From Pseudonocardia sp. N23 (lineage in GTDB: Bacteria; Actinomycetota; Actinomycetes; Mycobacteriales; Pseudonocardiaceae): 64,000 nucleotides of DNA. Shown here in pieces: positions 45,196-54,957 of the stretch (the first letter of the stretch is position 1; every line of letters begins with the position of its first letter). Under the pieces are notes generated by a model, which saw only the letters and a program-made list of their open reading frames with translations, did not search any database and was not told where the DNA came from. The translations under genes and the position numbers were made by a program. The stretch covers positions 266,068 through 330,067 of the forward strand of contig NZ_BEGX01000052.1 of NCBI RefSeq assembly GCF_002583555.1. The letters run 5' to 3'.

Positions 45196-46524
45196 TCAGG
45201 TCGTCGGCGGCGGTGCCACCGCTGCTGACGCTGCCGCGGGGCGCGCCAGGAACTCGATCACCGCGAGCACGACGAGCAGCACCGTCACGATGACGAGGAT
45301 CGCCGCTCCCGTGGGCTGCGGCAGGAACACGAACACCAGCGCGGCGACCGCGACCGCAGCGACCCGCAGGCCCCGCACGTGGGAACCGACCCACGTGCCC
45401 ACCGGACCCCCTGTCGACCGACCTGCGCGGACCCGGCCCAGGACGCCGCTCGCGCGCCTGCGCACACCGGTCGCCGTCGCCGACGGTCCGGCCAGGAACG
45501 CACCGAGCGCGACCACCAGTGCGAGGACGAGCAGCACCCGCCCCGACGCCCGCAGGGAGCCGACCAGGATGTCGAAGCCGGACGCGGCGGCGGCCGCACC
45601 CGTCACCGGGACCGCGCCCACCAGCAGGCCACGCACCACGAGCAGCCCGCCCGCGAGCACGACCAGGCCGAGACCGGCCCCGAGGGCAGCCACCGTCAGC
45701 GCCCGGGACCGGCGCCGAGCGAGATACACGCCGACGGCCAGCGACAGCAGCGCCACCCAGGGCAGGACGGTGGACACGGAGTCCAGCGCGTCGTAGGCAG
45801 ACCGGGCCCGGACCAGCTGATCGGCAGGTGCGAGCTCGATGGTCGGGTGCACCTCCGGGATCGCGCCCGCCGCGGTCAGGCCCTCGGCGACGAGGCGCTG
45901 CTTCGCCGCCTCGACCAGCGGCGCGAGGTCGAGGTACACCGTGCCGCCCTGCACGACGACCCCCCGGCCATCGCCCGCGAGCACTCCGACCATCTGCTGG
46001 TGGGCGATCCGCAGCGCCTGGTTCCACGCGTCGGAGAACTGAGGGCCGGCGACCAGGCGGCCCACCTTGTCGCGCACGAACCTGGTCGCCGCGGTGGCCA
46101 GCGTCGGTGTGAACGCCGTCAGCCGCTCGACGAGCCGGGGTGGCAGACCCTGGGTCGCGAGCGCCGCGATCGACTGCTCGGCCAGGTCCTGCACGTCGAC
46201 GTACTCGAACACCGTGGTCGTGATCCGGTTCGTCAGGGTCTCCTGCACCGACGGGTCGTCGATCAGCGGCCCGACGGACGCGACGAACCGATCGGTGTCC
46301 GAGACCTGGTCGTGGGTCCAGACGGACAGCAACGACACCGGTACCGACACGCAGCCGATCACGATCAGCACGGCGGCGACGATCGACCGCCCCCGGAGCC
46401 GCCTGCGTCGCGGCGATCCGGCGCGCAGCGCGGAGTTCTCCTCCCGCAGCCGTTCGAGCTCCGCGCGCTCGTCAACGCGCAGGGGGTCCGCCACGTCGAG
46501 CGGTGCGTCCTGTGCCTGGGTCAT
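45196..46524 (-). CDS. Hypothetical integral membrane protein with coiled-coil start
   Basis: This 442-residue protein has a charged, coiled-coil-like N-terminus (ERAELERLREENSAL, about 19-33), TM1 near 48-68, and an extracytoplasmic region of about 170 residues. A cluster of helices follows (about 238-262, 270-293, 320-345, 385-402, 408-428). The pattern resembles actinobacterial hypothetical membrane proteins annotated as putative integral membrane proteins. No function is known. It faces the MFS gene. Confidence 0.75.
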   Translation of the reverse strand: MTQAQDAPLDVADPLRVDERAELERLREENSALRAGSPRRRRLRGRSIVAAVLIVIGCVSVPVSLLSVWTHDQVSDTDRFVASVGPLIDDPSVQETLTNRITTTVFEYVDVQDLAEQSIAALATQGLPPRLVERLTAFTPTLATAATRFVRDKVGRLVAGPQFSDAWNQALRIAHQQMVGVLAGDGRGVVVQGGTVYLDLAPLVEAAKQRLVAEGLTAAGAIPEVHPTIELAPADQLVRARSAYDALDSVSTVLPWVALLSLAVGVYLARRRSRALTVAALGAGLGLVVLAGGLLVVRGLLVGAVPVTGAAAAASGFDILVGSLRASGRVLLVLALVVALGAFLAGPSATATGVRRRASGVLGRVRAGRSTGGPVGTWVGSHVRGLRVAAVAVAALVFVFLPQPTGAAILVIVTVLLVVLAVIEFLARPAAASAAVAPPPTT

Positions 46525-46727
46525 CTCGGCCTCCCACTCGTCGGCGGCGCGGGTGCAGACTCCTGCCTTCGCGGCGCGCCCGCGTCACCCCCGCGGGATG
46601 ACCCGGGCGCAGGGACATCCACGCCCGCTGTGGCGGGGTGGGGGTCACCCGGCCCGGGTGACGACGTCGCCGACGCTCCCGGTGTTCGCTCGCAGCCGGG
46701 GTGTCCGGCGGGCGGAGGGGGACGGCT

Positions 46728-47384
46728 GTGGCGAAGCTGGCTCCGGCCGCCGGGTACGGACCGACGAGCTACACGGACCTCCCTGCCGGCGCCCGCCGGC
46801 GTCTGCTGGCCGGGTCCGTCCTGCGGTCCGCGCTCACCGTCGCGCTCCTGCTTGTCGTCTACTACGGGGTGCCGCTCGACCGGCAGCTCGACGGCGGCAC
46901 CTGGCTCCGGTTCGGGCTCGGGCTGGTCGTCTTCGCCGTGGTCGTCGCATGGCAGGTGCGGTCGATCACCCGGTCGATCGTCCCTCGGCTCCGCGCGATC
47001 CAGGCCATCACCTCGGGGCTCACGCTCCTGATCGTGCTCTACGCCGCCACCTACTGCGTGATCTCGATCAACCTGCCGGACAGCTTCTCCGAGGTGCTGA
47101 GCCGGACCGGCGCCCTCTACTTCACGGTCACGGTCTTCGCCACGGTCGGGTTCGGCGACATCGCGCCACGGACCGACGTCGCGCGGGTCGTCACGATGAG
47201 CCAGATGCTCTGCGGGCTGGTCGCGCTCGGGTTGGTGGCGAAGGTCCTGTGGGGCGCGGTGGAGCTGGCCGTCCGGCGTCGCGAGGTCGCGGGCTCCACG
47301 GCTCCCCCCGGCGTCGGCGGGGCGACGAGGGCTGACCCGCGAGGGCGCGACGAACGATCACCTCGAGCCGCCGACGTCGAGTAG
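46728..47384 (+). CDS. Two-helix potassium channel family protein
   Basis: This 218-residue protein has hydrophobic helices near 33-48, 60-77 and 96-115. A pore loop with the K+ selectivity filter TVGFGD (139-144) comes next, then a final helix (about 155-175) and a charged C-terminus with no RCK domain. GTG 46728 has a GGAGGGG ribosome site; GTG 46701 is less likely. It lies at the end of the second insertion, just before maf. Confidence 0.88.
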   Translation: MAKLAPAAGYGPTSYTDLPAGARRRLLAGSVLRSALTVALLLVVYYGVPLDRQLDGGTWLRFGLGLVVFAVVVAWQVRSITRSIVPRLRAIQAITSGLTLLIVLYAATYCVISINLPDSFSEVLSRTGALYFTVTVFATVGFGDIAPRTDVARVVTMSQMLCGLVALGLVAKVLWGAVELAVRRREVAGSTAPPGVGGATRADPRGRDERSPRAADVE

Positions 47385-47449
47385 TTGTTCCCGCACGCAG
47401 CCCGGGAGAGTGGACGGTGCGACGGATGGGGCGTCCGTAGGCTCACGGG

Positions 47450-48079
47450 GTGCGTCTCGTCCTCGCCTCCGCGTCCCCCGCCCGGCTCTCGGTCCTGCGC
47501 GCCGCCGGGCTCGACCCCGTCGTGTCGGTCTCCGACGTCGACGAGGACGCCCTCCTCGCCATGATCCCGGACGCCTCGGCAGCCGAGAAGGTCACCGCGC
47601 TGGCCGGCGCCAAGGCCACCACCGTCGCCCGTCGCGTCGCGGGCCCGCACCCGGACGCGGTCGTCGTCGGCTGCGACTCGATGCTGCTGATCGACGACGA
47701 GCTGGTCGGGAAGCCGCACGACGTCGACACCGCCCGCCGGCGCTGGAAGGCGATGGCCGGCCGCACCGGGGAGCTGGTCACCGGCCACGCCGTGCTGCGT
47801 CTCGACGACGGCGACATCGACCGGGTCGCGGAGGGCCACTCGGTCACGACCGTGCGCTTCGGCGAGCCCACCGACGCCGAGCTCGAGGCCTACCTGGCGA
47901 CGGGCGAGCCGCTCGCGGTGGCGGGCGCGTTCACCCTCGACGGGCTGGGTGGCTGGTTCGTCGAGGGGATCGACGGCGACCCGTCCAACGTCATCGGGAT
48001 CAGCCTGCCGCTGGTACGACGACTGCTCGGCGCGGTCGGCCTCTCGCCCGCGGGCCTGTGGGCCGACCGGACCGGGTGA
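47450..48079 (+). CDS. maf: Maf-family nucleotide pyrophosphatase
   Basis: This 209-residue nucleoside-triphosphate pyrophosphatase (house-cleaning, dTTP/UTP or m5UTP type) has the Maf motif [17 protein letters not shown] near the start, plus [18 protein letters not shown] and [17 protein letters not shown]. It starts at GTG 47450. It is followed by sseA and sufE as in mycobacteria (Rv3282-Rv3284). Its former neighbour accE is 17.6 kb upstream. Confidence 0.93.
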   Translation: MRLVLASASPARLSVLRAAGLDPVVSVSDVDEDALLAMIPDASAAEKVTALAGAKATTVARRVAGPHPDAVVVGCDSMLLIDDELVGKPHDVDTARRRWKAMAGRTGELVTGHAVLRLDDGDIDRVAEGHSVTTVRFGEPTDAELEAYLATGEPLAVAGAFTLDGLGGWFVEGIDGDPSNVIGISLPLVRRLLGAVGLSPAGLWADRTG

Positions 48080-48120
48080 CGGCGCTCCGGGTGTCGGTGC
48101 CGCGGACTATCGTCGGAGCC

Positions 48121-49023
48121 ATGGCGCTGCCCGCAGACACCGACCCGAAACTGGCCGACTACGCCCACCCGGAGCGGTTGGTCACCACCGAGTGGCTCGC
48201 CGCGAACCTCGGCACCGAGGGCCTCGTGGTCGTGGAGTCCGACGAGGACGTCCTGCTCTACGACACCGGGCACATCCCGGGCGCGGTGAAGGTCGACTGG
48301 CACACCGAGCTGAACGACCCGGTCACGCGCGACTACGTCGACGGCACCCGTTTCGCCGAGATCTGCGGCGAGCGTGGCATCGGCCGTGACACCACCGTCG
48401 TGTTCTACGGCGACCGCAACAACTGGTGGGCCACCTACGCGCTGTGGGTGTTCGCCCTGTTCGGCCATGCCGACGTGCGCATCCTCGACGGCGGCCGCGC
48501 CAAGTGGGTCGCCGAGGGCCGCGAGATGACCACCGAGCAGCCGACGCCGGCGACGGTCGAGTACCCGGTCGTCGAGCGTGACGACGTGACGCTGCGCGCG
48601 TTCAAGGACGACGTGCTCGCGCACCTGCCGAAGGTGCGGTCGGGCGACGGCGCCCTGGTCGACGTCCGCTCGCCCGGCGAGTACTCCGGCGAGCTGCTGC
48701 ACATGCCCGACTACCCCCAGGAGGGGGCGGTCCGCGGCGGCCACATCCCCGGCGCGGCGAGCGTGCCGTGGGCGCGGGCGGCGGCCGAGGACGCGACCTT
48801 CAGGTCCCGCGCCGAGCTCGAGGCGATCTACCTGCAGGAGCAGGGCCTGTCGGCCGACGACGACGTCGTCGCCTACTGCCGGATCGGGGAGCGTTCCAGC
48901 CACACCTGGTTCGTGCTCACCCACCTGCTGGGCTTCGCCCACGTCCGCAACTACGACGGCAGCTGGACCGAGTGGGGCAACGCCGTCCGCGTGCCCGTCG
49001 CCCAGGGGTCCGAGCGTGGCTGA
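48121..49023 (+). CDS. sseA: Thiosulfate sulfurtransferase (tandem rhodanese, SseA-like)
   Basis: This 300-residue protein has two rhodanese domains: an inactive N-domain (about 15-145) and a catalytic C-domain (about 165-290) with the active-site loop [10 protein letters not shown] holding the catalytic Cys. It moves sulfane sulfur from thiosulfate to an acceptor. The adjacent SufE gene overlaps its end by 8 bases, suggesting SufE accepts the sulfur. The order is the same in mycobacteria. Confidence 0.95.
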   Translation: MALPADTDPKLADYAHPERLVTTEWLAANLGTEGLVVVESDEDVLLYDTGHIPGAVKVDWHTELNDPVTRDYVDGTRFAEICGERGIGRDTTVVFYGDRNNWWATYALWVFALFGHADVRILDGGRAKWVAEGREMTTEQPTPATVEYPVVERDDVTLRAFKDDVLAHLPKVRSGDGALVDVRSPGEYSGELLHMPDYPQEGAVRGGHIPGAASVPWARAAAEDATFRSRAELEAIYLQEQGLSADDDVVAYCRIGERSSHTWFVLTHLLGFAHVRNYDGSWTEWGNAVRVPVAQGSERG

Positions 49024-49447
49024 ACTCCCCGAAGCGCTCGCGGAGCTGGTCGACGACTTCTCGGCCGTCGGGCCCAAGGACCGGTTGCAGCTGCTGCTCG
49101 AGCTGTCGCAGGAGCTGCCCGGTCTCCCCGAGCGCTACGCCGACGCGGCCGACTCGATGGAGCAGGTGCACGAGTGCCAGTCGCCGCTGTTCCTGGCGGT
49201 CGAGGTCGACGACGCGGAACGTGTGCACCTGTTCTTCTCGGCACCGCCCGAGGCCCCGACCACGCGGGGCTTCGCGTCGATCATGCACACGGGTCTCGAC
49301 GGTGAGCCCGCCGCCGACGTCCTGGCCGTGCCCGACGACTTCTACATCGCGCTCGGGCTCGGCGAGGCGGTGAGCCCGCTGCGGCTGCGCGGGATGGCGG
49401 CGATGCTCTCCCGGATCAAGAAGCAGGTCCGGGCGCACACGGCCTGA
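49016..49447 (+). CDS. SufE-family sulfur acceptor protein
   Basis: This 143-residue protein has the SufE fold with [20 protein letters not shown] and the Cys loop [14 protein letters not shown] (catalytic Cys about residue 58). The C-terminal [20 protein letters not shown] is usual. SufE takes sulfur from a desulfurase or, here, probably the rhodanese. GTG 49016 overlaps sseA by 8 bases, so translation is coupled. Confidence 0.93.
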   Translation: MAELPEALAELVDDFSAVGPKDRLQLLLELSQELPGLPERYADAADSMEQVHECQSPLFLAVEVDDAERVHLFFSAPPEAPTTRGFASIMHTGLDGEPAADVLAVPDDFYIALGLGEAVSPLRLRGMAAMLSRIKKQVRAHTA

Positions 49448-49570
49448 GCACGACGGAGCGCGGCGACGATCTCGAACCTCAAGTCTTGGTGAGGAACGTT
49501 CCGTCCGGTCCATGACGGCCGACACACTGTGCCTCGTCCCACGAGGACGAGTCACAGGGGGTGCGTTGAC

Positions 49571-50488
49571 ATGAGGCCACTCGCCGCCGCAGGGGACACC
49601 TGGGGCATCAGCAGCCAGACGTTCATCATCTTCTACCTGCTCCTGGCCGTCGCCGTCTGGATCGCCGCGGTCCGCACGCGCAAGGCCGCCACGGGCCGGC
49701 GCCGCGGGGACCGGCCGTCGGTGGACCTCACCGCCCAGCCGTACGACATCGCCTATCTCAACGGCGGCGCCGACCTGGCCGTCTTCGCCGCGTTGTCGTC
49801 GATGCGCGTCGCGCAGACGATCGCGACGGCCGGGCGCGGCACCGTCGTGGCCGCGGGCACCCTGCCCGCGGGCGCCGACGACCTGGAGAGGGCGGTCCAC
49901 CAGACCGCGTCGTCGCCGGTCGCGCGGACCCGGCTGCGGCTGCACACGCCGATGCGTGACGCCCTCGACCGGATCGAGCGCCGCCTCGTCGACGACGGGC
50001 TGCTCCTCGACGCCGACGAGCGGCGCGCCGTCCGGACCTCGGGCGCCTGGATGCTGGCCGTCGCCGCCCTCGGCCTCCTGCGCCTGATCGCCGGGATCGC
50101 CAACGGCAAGCCGGTCGGTTTCCTGGTCGCGGCGTTCCTCGGGGTGACCGTCGTCGGCCTCGTGCTGACCCTGCGTGTGCCGCGGCGCACCCCGCTGGGC
50201 GACGACACCGTCTCGATGCTGCGGGCCCGGCACCACCGGCTGTCCCCGGCCAACCGGCCCGACTGGATCACCTACGGCGCGGCGGGGGCCGCGCTGGGGG
50301 TCGGGGTCTACGGGATGAGCGCCCTGTGGGCGTCCGACCCTGCGTTCGCCTCCGAGCTCGAGGCGCAGCGCGCGGCGGCCGCCGGCGGCGGCAGCTCCGG
50401 GGGCGACTCCGGCAGCAGCTGTGGCGGGGGCGGCAGCGACGGCGGAGGGGGTGGCTGCGGCGGGGGTGGTGGTGGCTGCGGTGGCTGA
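49571..50488 (+). CDS. TIGR04222-type membrane protein with Gly/Cys-rich C-terminal tail
   Basis: This 305-residue protein has TM1 at about 17-34, a soluble middle (YDIAYLNGGADLAVFAALSS, the TIGR04222 pattern), two helices near 160-195, and a last helix near 236-255. From residue 272 the tail is almost only Gly, Ser and Asp with three Cys at 284, 296 and 303 (C-x11-C-x6-C). The stop at 50486-50488 lies inside the DUF692 gene that starts at GTG 50481. I infer that the tail may be a substrate of that enzyme. The start is ATG 49571. Confidence 0.85.
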   Translation: MRPLAAAGDTWGISSQTFIIFYLLLAVAVWIAAVRTRKAATGRRRGDRPSVDLTAQPYDIAYLNGGADLAVFAALSSMRVAQTIATAGRGTVVAAGTLPAGADDLERAVHQTASSPVARTRLRLHTPMRDALDRIERRLVDDGLLLDADERRAVRTSGAWMLAVAALGLLRLIAGIANGKPVGFLVAAFLGVTVVGLVLTLRVPRRTPLGDDTVSMLRARHHRLSPANRPDWITYGAAGAALGVGVYGMSALWASDPAFASELEAQRAAAAGGGSSGGDSGSSCGGGGSDGGGGGCGGGGGGCGG

Positions 50489-51362
50489 TCCTGCACGCGA
50501 CCCCGCGCGCCGCGTGCAGGGGACGGGCGTCGGCTGGCGCCCCGAGATCGCCGGTGTGGTCGCCGACCTGCCGGGGCTGGGCTTCTGCGAGGTCATCGCA
50601 GAGTCGGTCGATCCCGCAGCTCCACCTCGAGGGGTGGTGGAGCTGCGGGATCGCGGAGTCCCGGTGGTCCCGCACGGCGTGCGGCTGTCGCTGGGCAGCG
50701 CCGACGGGCTCGACCGGCGCCGCGCCGAGCACCTCGCCGCGTGCGCCGCCGCGGTCGGCGCGCCTCTGGTCAGCGAGCACGTGTCGTTCACCCGGGTCGC
50801 GGGCCGCGACGCCGGGCACCTGCTGCCGGTGCCGCGCACCCGCGAAGCGCTCGACGTCCTCGTCGCCAACGTGACCACCACCCAGGCCGAGCTGGACGTG
50901 CCGCTCGCCCTGGAACCGATCGCCGCGCTGGTCGACTGGCCGGGCGAGGAGTTCACCGAGGCCGAGTTCCTGACCCGGCTGCTCGACCGGACGGGTGCGC
51001 TGCTGCTGCTCGACGTCGCCAACGTGCACGCCAACGCGCTCAACCGCGGCGCCGACCCGCGTGCGGTGCTCGACGCGCTGCCGCTCGACCGGATCGCGTA
51101 CGTGCACGTCGCGGGCGGGTCCGAGCACGACGGCGACGCCGCCGCGGGCGACCCCGGCGTCTACCACGACACCCACACCGACGCGGTGCCCGACGAGGTC
51201 CTGGCGCTGCTCGGGGAGCTGTGCGACCGGGCGCGGCCGGCCGCGGTGATGCTGGAGCGCGACGGCCACTACCCACCCGCGGCGCAGCTCGCCGCGGAGG
51301 TCACGTCGATCGCACGCACCGCCGGGTTCCGGGACCCGCGACCGACGAGCCCTGCCGTATGA
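50481..51362 (+). CDS. DUF692 multinuclear non-haem iron enzyme (MNIO-like, MbnB/TglH fold)
   Basis: This 293-residue TIM-barrel protein has metal-binding motifs: VVPHGVRLSLG, LVSEHVSFT, LALEPIA, LLLDVANVHANALN, YVHVAGG, HDTHTDAVPDEV and VMLERDGHYPP. The family oxidises or rearranges Cys side chains of peptides. This gene overlaps the Cys-tailed TIGR04222 gene by 8 bases and is followed by a partner gene (ATGA overlap), the usual three-part arrangement of substrate, MNIO and accessory. The target, product and metal state are not known here. Confidence 0.85.
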   Translation: MADPARDPARRVQGTGVGWRPEIAGVVADLPGLGFCEVIAESVDPAAPPRGVVELRDRGVPVVPHGVRLSLGSADGLDRRRAEHLAACAAAVGAPLVSEHVSFTRVAGRDAGHLLPVPRTREALDVLVANVTTTQAELDVPLALEPIAALVDWPGEEFTEAEFLTRLLDRTGALLLLDVANVHANALNRGADPRAVLDALPLDRIAYVHVAGGSEHDGDAAAGDPGVYHDTHTDAVPDEVLALLGELCDRARPAAVMLERDGHYPPAAQLAAEVTSIARTAGFRDPRPTSPAV

Positions 51363-51805
51363 GCGAGCAGCTGGCCGCGGCGCAGGCCGCGCTGGTCGAC
51401 GCCCTCGTCGGCGAGGCCGCGGTGCCCGACGGGTTCGACGCCGTCCGGCTGGCGACGGTCCGCCGGGCGTTGCTGCGCAAGCGCGCGGGGGAGGCGGCCC
51501 GGGCCTGGCCGCTGCTCGCCGCGGCCCTCGGACGGCGCTGGCCCGCCGCCGTCGCCGAGCACCTCGACGGGGTGGCCCCGGGCGGGTCGCTGCGCGACGG
51601 CTGGGACGTCGCCCGCGCCCTGCGTGCCAGGGGCGCGCTGCCCTCGTCCGCCGCCGGCGAGCTCGCCGAGCGCGAGGCCGGGTGGCGCCACGACGGCACG
51701 TCCGCGCCCACGCGGCGCCGGTTGCCCGCGGTCCGTCGCGGCGGCGGGCATCTGTTCGTGCAGGTCGGGGGCCGTACCCACCGTCTCGGCGGCCGCGGCG
51801 CCTGA
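51359..51805 (+). CDS. MNIO partner protein (SCO6045-like/DUF2063-type)
   Basis: This 148-residue, Arg/Ala-rich protein includes LAAAQAALVDALVGEAAVPD, RRALLRKRAGEAARAWPLLA and LRDGWDVARALRA. The pattern resembles SCO6045-type proteins and the N-terminal DUF2063-like partners of MNIO enzymes, which bind and present the substrate. The ATG overlaps the DUF692 stop (ATGA). The assignment as a substrate-recognition partner comes from gene order as well as from sequence character. Confidence 0.65.
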   Translation: MSEQLAAAQAALVDALVGEAAVPDGFDAVRLATVRRALLRKRAGEAARAWPLLAAALGRRWPAAVAEHLDGVAPGGSLRDGWDVARALRARGALPSSAAGELAEREAGWRHDGTSAPTRRRLPAVRRGGGHLFVQVGGRTHRLGGRGA

Positions 51806-51989
51806 TCCGGCCACGAATTGCGACCTGCGCCACACCGCTGACACGATCAAGACGTCGTGGACACCGTGATGCGGCCCGCAGAGTCGGAAACGCCACAGAA
51901 CTCCGCCCCCGGACCGGGCCGCCGGTCCTCTTAGACTCGCGGGACCACTGCGCCGGCGCAACGGGTCGGCCGACCATGGAGGAGCGGAC

Positions 51990-53762
51990 GTGCCCGAGCT
52001 GACCAAGGTCCTCGTCGCCAACCGGGGAGAGATCGCGGTCCGCGTGATCCGCGCCGCGAAGGACGCGGGTCTGACCTCCGTGGCGGTCTACGCCGACCCC
52101 GACCGTGACGCCCCCTTCGTCCGGCTCGCCGACGAGGCCTTCGCGCTGGGCGGCAGCACCGCCGGCGAGACCTACCTCGACATCGACAAGGTCATCGGCG
52201 CCGCGAAGCAGGCCGGGGCCGACGGCATCCACCCCGGCTACGGCTTCCTGTCGGAGAACGCCGACTTCGCCCAGGCCGTCATCGACGCGGGCATCACCTG
52301 GATCGGGCCGTCCCCGCAGTCGATCCGCGACCTCGGTGACAAGGTCACCGCCCGGCACATCGCGATGCGCGCCGGCGCCCCCCTCGTGCCCGGCACGTCC
52401 GACCCGGTGTCGGGCGCCGACGAGGTGATCGCGTTCGCCAAGGAGCACGGCCTGCCCGTCGCGATCAAGGCGGCGTTCGGGGGTGGCGGGCGCGGCATGA
52501 AGGTGGCGCGCGAGGAGAAGGACATCGCCGAGCTCTACGAGTCGGCGGTCCGCGAGGCCACCGCGGCGTTCGGCCGTGGCGAGTGCTTCGTCGAGCGCTA
52601 CCTCGACAAGCCGCGCCACGTCGAGACCCAGGTCGTCGCGGACCAGCACGGCAACGTGATAGTAGTCGGCACCCGCGACTGCTCGCTGCAGCGCCGCTTC
52701 CAGAAGCTGGTCGAGGAGGCCCCCGCGCCGTTCCTCACCGACGAGCAGCGCGCCACCCTCTACGAGTCGTCCAAGGCGATCTGCAAGGAAGCCGGGTACT
52801 ACGGCGCCGGGACCGTCGAGTTCCTCGTCGGCCAGGACGGGCTGATCACGTTCCTCGAGGTCAACACCCGGCTGCAGGTCGAGCACCCGGTCTCCGAGGA
52901 GACCTCCGGGCTCGACCTCGTCCGCGAGATGTTCCGCATCGCGGAGGGCAAAAAGCTCGACCTCACCGAGGACCCGGCTCCCCGCGGGCACTCCATCGAG
53001 TTCCGCATCAACGGCGAGGACGCAGGCCGCGGCTTCCTGCCCGCGCCCGGCACCGTGTCGTCGATCAGCTACCCGGCGGGCCCCGGCGTGCGGGTCGACG
53101 CGGGCGTCGAGGCCGGTTCGGTGGTCGGGGGCAACTTCGACTCACTGCTGGCCAAGCTGATCGTCACCGGCTCCGACCGGGCGCAGGCCCTCGAGCGGTC
53201 CCGGCGCGCGCTCGCCGAGTTCCAGGTCGACGGCATGGCCACGGTGCTGCCGTTCCACCGGCTCGTCGTCGCCGACCCGGCGTTCACCGCCGGCACCGAG
53301 GAGGACTTCACCGTCCACACCCGCTGGATCGAGACGGAGTGGGACAACACCGTCGAGCCCTTCACCGGTGCCGGCGACGAGGAGTCCGACGAGGCGCCCC
53401 GCCAGTCGGTCGTCGTCGAGGTCGGCGGGCGACGCCTGGAGGTGTCGCTGCCCGGCGACCTCGCGATCGGCAACGGCGGGGGCGGCGCGGCGAAGCCCGC
53501 TCCGCGCAAGCGCGGGAAGTCCGGGGGCGGCGGCACGAAGGCGTCCGGCGACTCGGTCACCGCGCCCATGCAGGGCACGATCATCAAGGTGGCGGTGTCC
53601 GACGGCGACACCGTCTCCGCCGGCGACCTCGTCGTCGTCCTCGAGGCGATGAAGATGGAGAACCCCGTCACCGCGCACAAGGACGGCACCGTCACCGGCC
53701 TGTCCGCCGAGCCCGGCGCGTCGATCACCCAGGGCTCGGTCATCTGCGAGATCAAGGACTGA
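51990..53762 (+). CDS. accA3: Acyl-CoA carboxylase alpha subunit (biotin carboxylase + BCCP), AccA3-like
   Basis: This 590-residue protein has the biotin carboxylase N-domain ([20 protein letters not shown]), the ATP-grasp glycine loop [19 protein letters not shown], and the catalytic [20 protein letters not shown]. The C-terminal biotinyl domain has the biotin site EAMKMEN (about 553-559). It carboxylates biotin for AccD5. It is the last member of the conserved birA-accD5-accE-maf-sseA-sufE-accA3 order, here split by two insertions. Confidence 0.97.
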   Translation: MPELTKVLVANRGEIAVRVIRAAKDAGLTSVAVYADPDRDAPFVRLADEAFALGGSTAGETYLDIDKVIGAAKQAGADGIHPGYGFLSENADFAQAVIDAGITWIGPSPQSIRDLGDKVTARHIAMRAGAPLVPGTSDPVSGADEVIAFAKEHGLPVAIKAAFGGGGRGMKVAREEKDIAELYESAVREATAAFGRGECFVERYLDKPRHVETQVVADQHGNVIVVGTRDCSLQRRFQKLVEEAPAPFLTDEQRATLYESSKAICKEAGYYGAGTVEFLVGQDGLITFLEVNTRLQVEHPVSEETSGLDLVREMFRIAEGKKLDLTEDPAPRGHSIEFRINGEDAGRGFLPAPGTVSSISYPAGPGVRVDAGVEAGSVVGGNFDSLLAKLIVTGSDRAQALERSRRALAEFQVDGMATVLPFHRLVVADPAFTAGTEEDFTVHTRWIETEWDNTVEPFTGAGDEESDEAPRQSVVVEVGGRRLEVSLPGDLAIGNGGGGAAKPAPRKRGKSGGGGTKASGDSVTAPMQGTIIKVAVSDGDTVSAGDLVVVLEAMKMENPVTAHKDGTVTGLSAEPGASITQGSVICEIKD

Positions 53763-53766
53763 CCCA

Positions 53767-54186
53767 CTGGAACCCGTCGAGATCAACGCGGGCGCCTGGT
53801 ACCTGCGGGCGCCGCGCTCCGACGACCGTGTCGACGACCGGCCCGCCTACACCGACCTCGGTGTCGACGACGGAGCCGGCGTCGCGGCCGCCGCGGCGGG
53901 CTGGGCGGACGACACGACGTGCACCTGGGCCGTCTGCGAGCCGACGACCGGGGAGATGGTCGGCGAGATCGCGCTGGTCGGGGCGCTCGCGGACACCTCG
54001 GCCGACCTGCGGGTCCGCGAGCGGCCGGCATGGCCCGGTGCGGTCGGCGACTGCCTGCCCCCGGTGCTGAGGTTCGCCGCGGGCGCGCTCGGGGTCGACC
54101 GGGTCCGGTGGTCGGCCGACAACACCGCGCCCGCAGCGGACTTCGGCCTGGTCACGGGCCCAGGAGCGATCGTAGGCGCCGCTTGA
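53767..54186 (+). CDS. GNAT-like protein with a probable CTG start
   Basis: The open frame follows accA3. It reads VEINAGAWYLRAPRSDDRVD and later EIALVGALADTSADLRVRER, VLRFAAGALGVDRVRWSADN, a GNAT-type pattern (alpha/beta with an AAG-containing helix). No ATG or GTG lies in frame until 53956. CTG 53767 lies 8 bases after AAGGA and gives 139 residues. The acetyl-CoA P-loop is not clear, so the protein may be degenerate. Confidence 0.5.
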   Translation: MEPVEINAGAWYLRAPRSDDRVDDRPAYTDLGVDDGAGVAAAAAGWADDTTCTWAVCEPTTGEMVGEIALVGALADTSADLRVRERPAWPGAVGDCLPPVLRFAAGALGVDRVRWSADNTAPAADFGLVTGPGAIVGAA

Positions 54187-54417
54187 CCCGATGATCGACT
54201 GCTGGCTACCGTGACCGGCACGTCGTCCGTCACGCAGGTGACGGCGGCCGGGCGTCCCGCCGCACGGCAGCGCGCCTGACAACTCCACACCCGTGTGACC
54301 ATCCACGGGGCCGGTACTTCCGCCACGCGGAGTGACCGCGCCGCGGATCCCGTTCACCGCGTCGGCCGAGCCACGCCACGAACGCGTCCATCGACACTCC
54401 GGACTCCAGGATCCGTC

Positions 54418-54888
54418 ATGCCCCACGAGAACGTGTTCGTCAGCAACCACATCCACGTCGAAGGTCCGATCCCCGGCCCGTACTCGCTGCTCACCGTGGC
54501 GTCGGCCGCGCACCGCGCGGACGGCACCCTGGTGTCGACGTTCACCGTCAACCTGCGAGAGCTGCCCGGGGCCACGATCCACCCGATCGCGCTGAGGTCC
54601 TGGCGCGGCCGGGCCGACGACTGGCTCACCACCCGGCGGGCACCCCGTCCGCCGGCCGCCGCGACCAGTGCGTATGTGCGCTGGGTCGATGCGCTCCCGG
54701 CGCCGGCGGTGTTCGTCGCCGGCCCGGAGGCACAGGACCACGTGTTCCTGTACTGGTACGTGCAACGCTTCGTCGGCCACTGGCCGTTCGTCGCGACCAG
54801 CACGGACCCCGCGGTCAGGGACACGCTGCCCGACGCCGCGGTCTGCCCGTTGCCGGGCTGCCGCCGCGGCGTCGCCCGCTCCGCGTAG
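54418..54888 (+). CDS. DEDDh-exonuclease-fold protein lacking the first catalytic acids
   Basis: This 156-residue protein recalls DnaQ-type 3'-5' exonucleases: HVEGPIPGPYSLLTVASAAH (family: D.EADGP.PG.YS), FTVNLRELPGATIHPIALRS, and DHVFLYWYVQRFVGHWPF (family: FD..FV.WY..RF.G..PF). The first motif has His where the family has Asp and Glu, while the Asp in the later motif remains. It is therefore probably inactive as a nuclease and may bind nucleic acid or a protein. The start is ATG 54418. Confidence 0.6.
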   Translation: MPHENVFVSNHIHVEGPIPGPYSLLTVASAAHRADGTLVSTFTVNLRELPGATIHPIALRSWRGRADDWLTTRRAPRPPAAATSAYVRWVDALPAPAVFVAGPEAQDHVFLYWYVQRFVGHWPFVATSTDPAVRDTLPDAAVCPLPGCRRGVARSA

Positions 54889-54894
54889 TACCCA

Positions 54895-54931
54895 CGAGAC
54901 CCCCGCCCGGTTCGCCGGTGCGGGGGTCTCG
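54895..54931. terminator. Strong bidirectional terminator hairpin
   Basis: A 12-bp perfect stem, CGAGACCCCCGC at 54895-54906 with GCGGGGGTCTCG at 54920-54931, has a 13-base loop. It lies between the + strand exonuclease-like gene and the convergent minus-strand gene at 54958, so it can end both transcripts. No long T-run follows, as is common in high-GC actinobacteria. Confidence 0.8.
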
Positions 54932-54957
54932 TCGGTTCGGGTCGGTCCTGGAGCAGG

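Noticed and set aside
50308-50496. A Pro-rich minus-strand ORF over the TIGR04222 tail
   Set aside because: It is the antisense of Gly codons and carries no independent signal.
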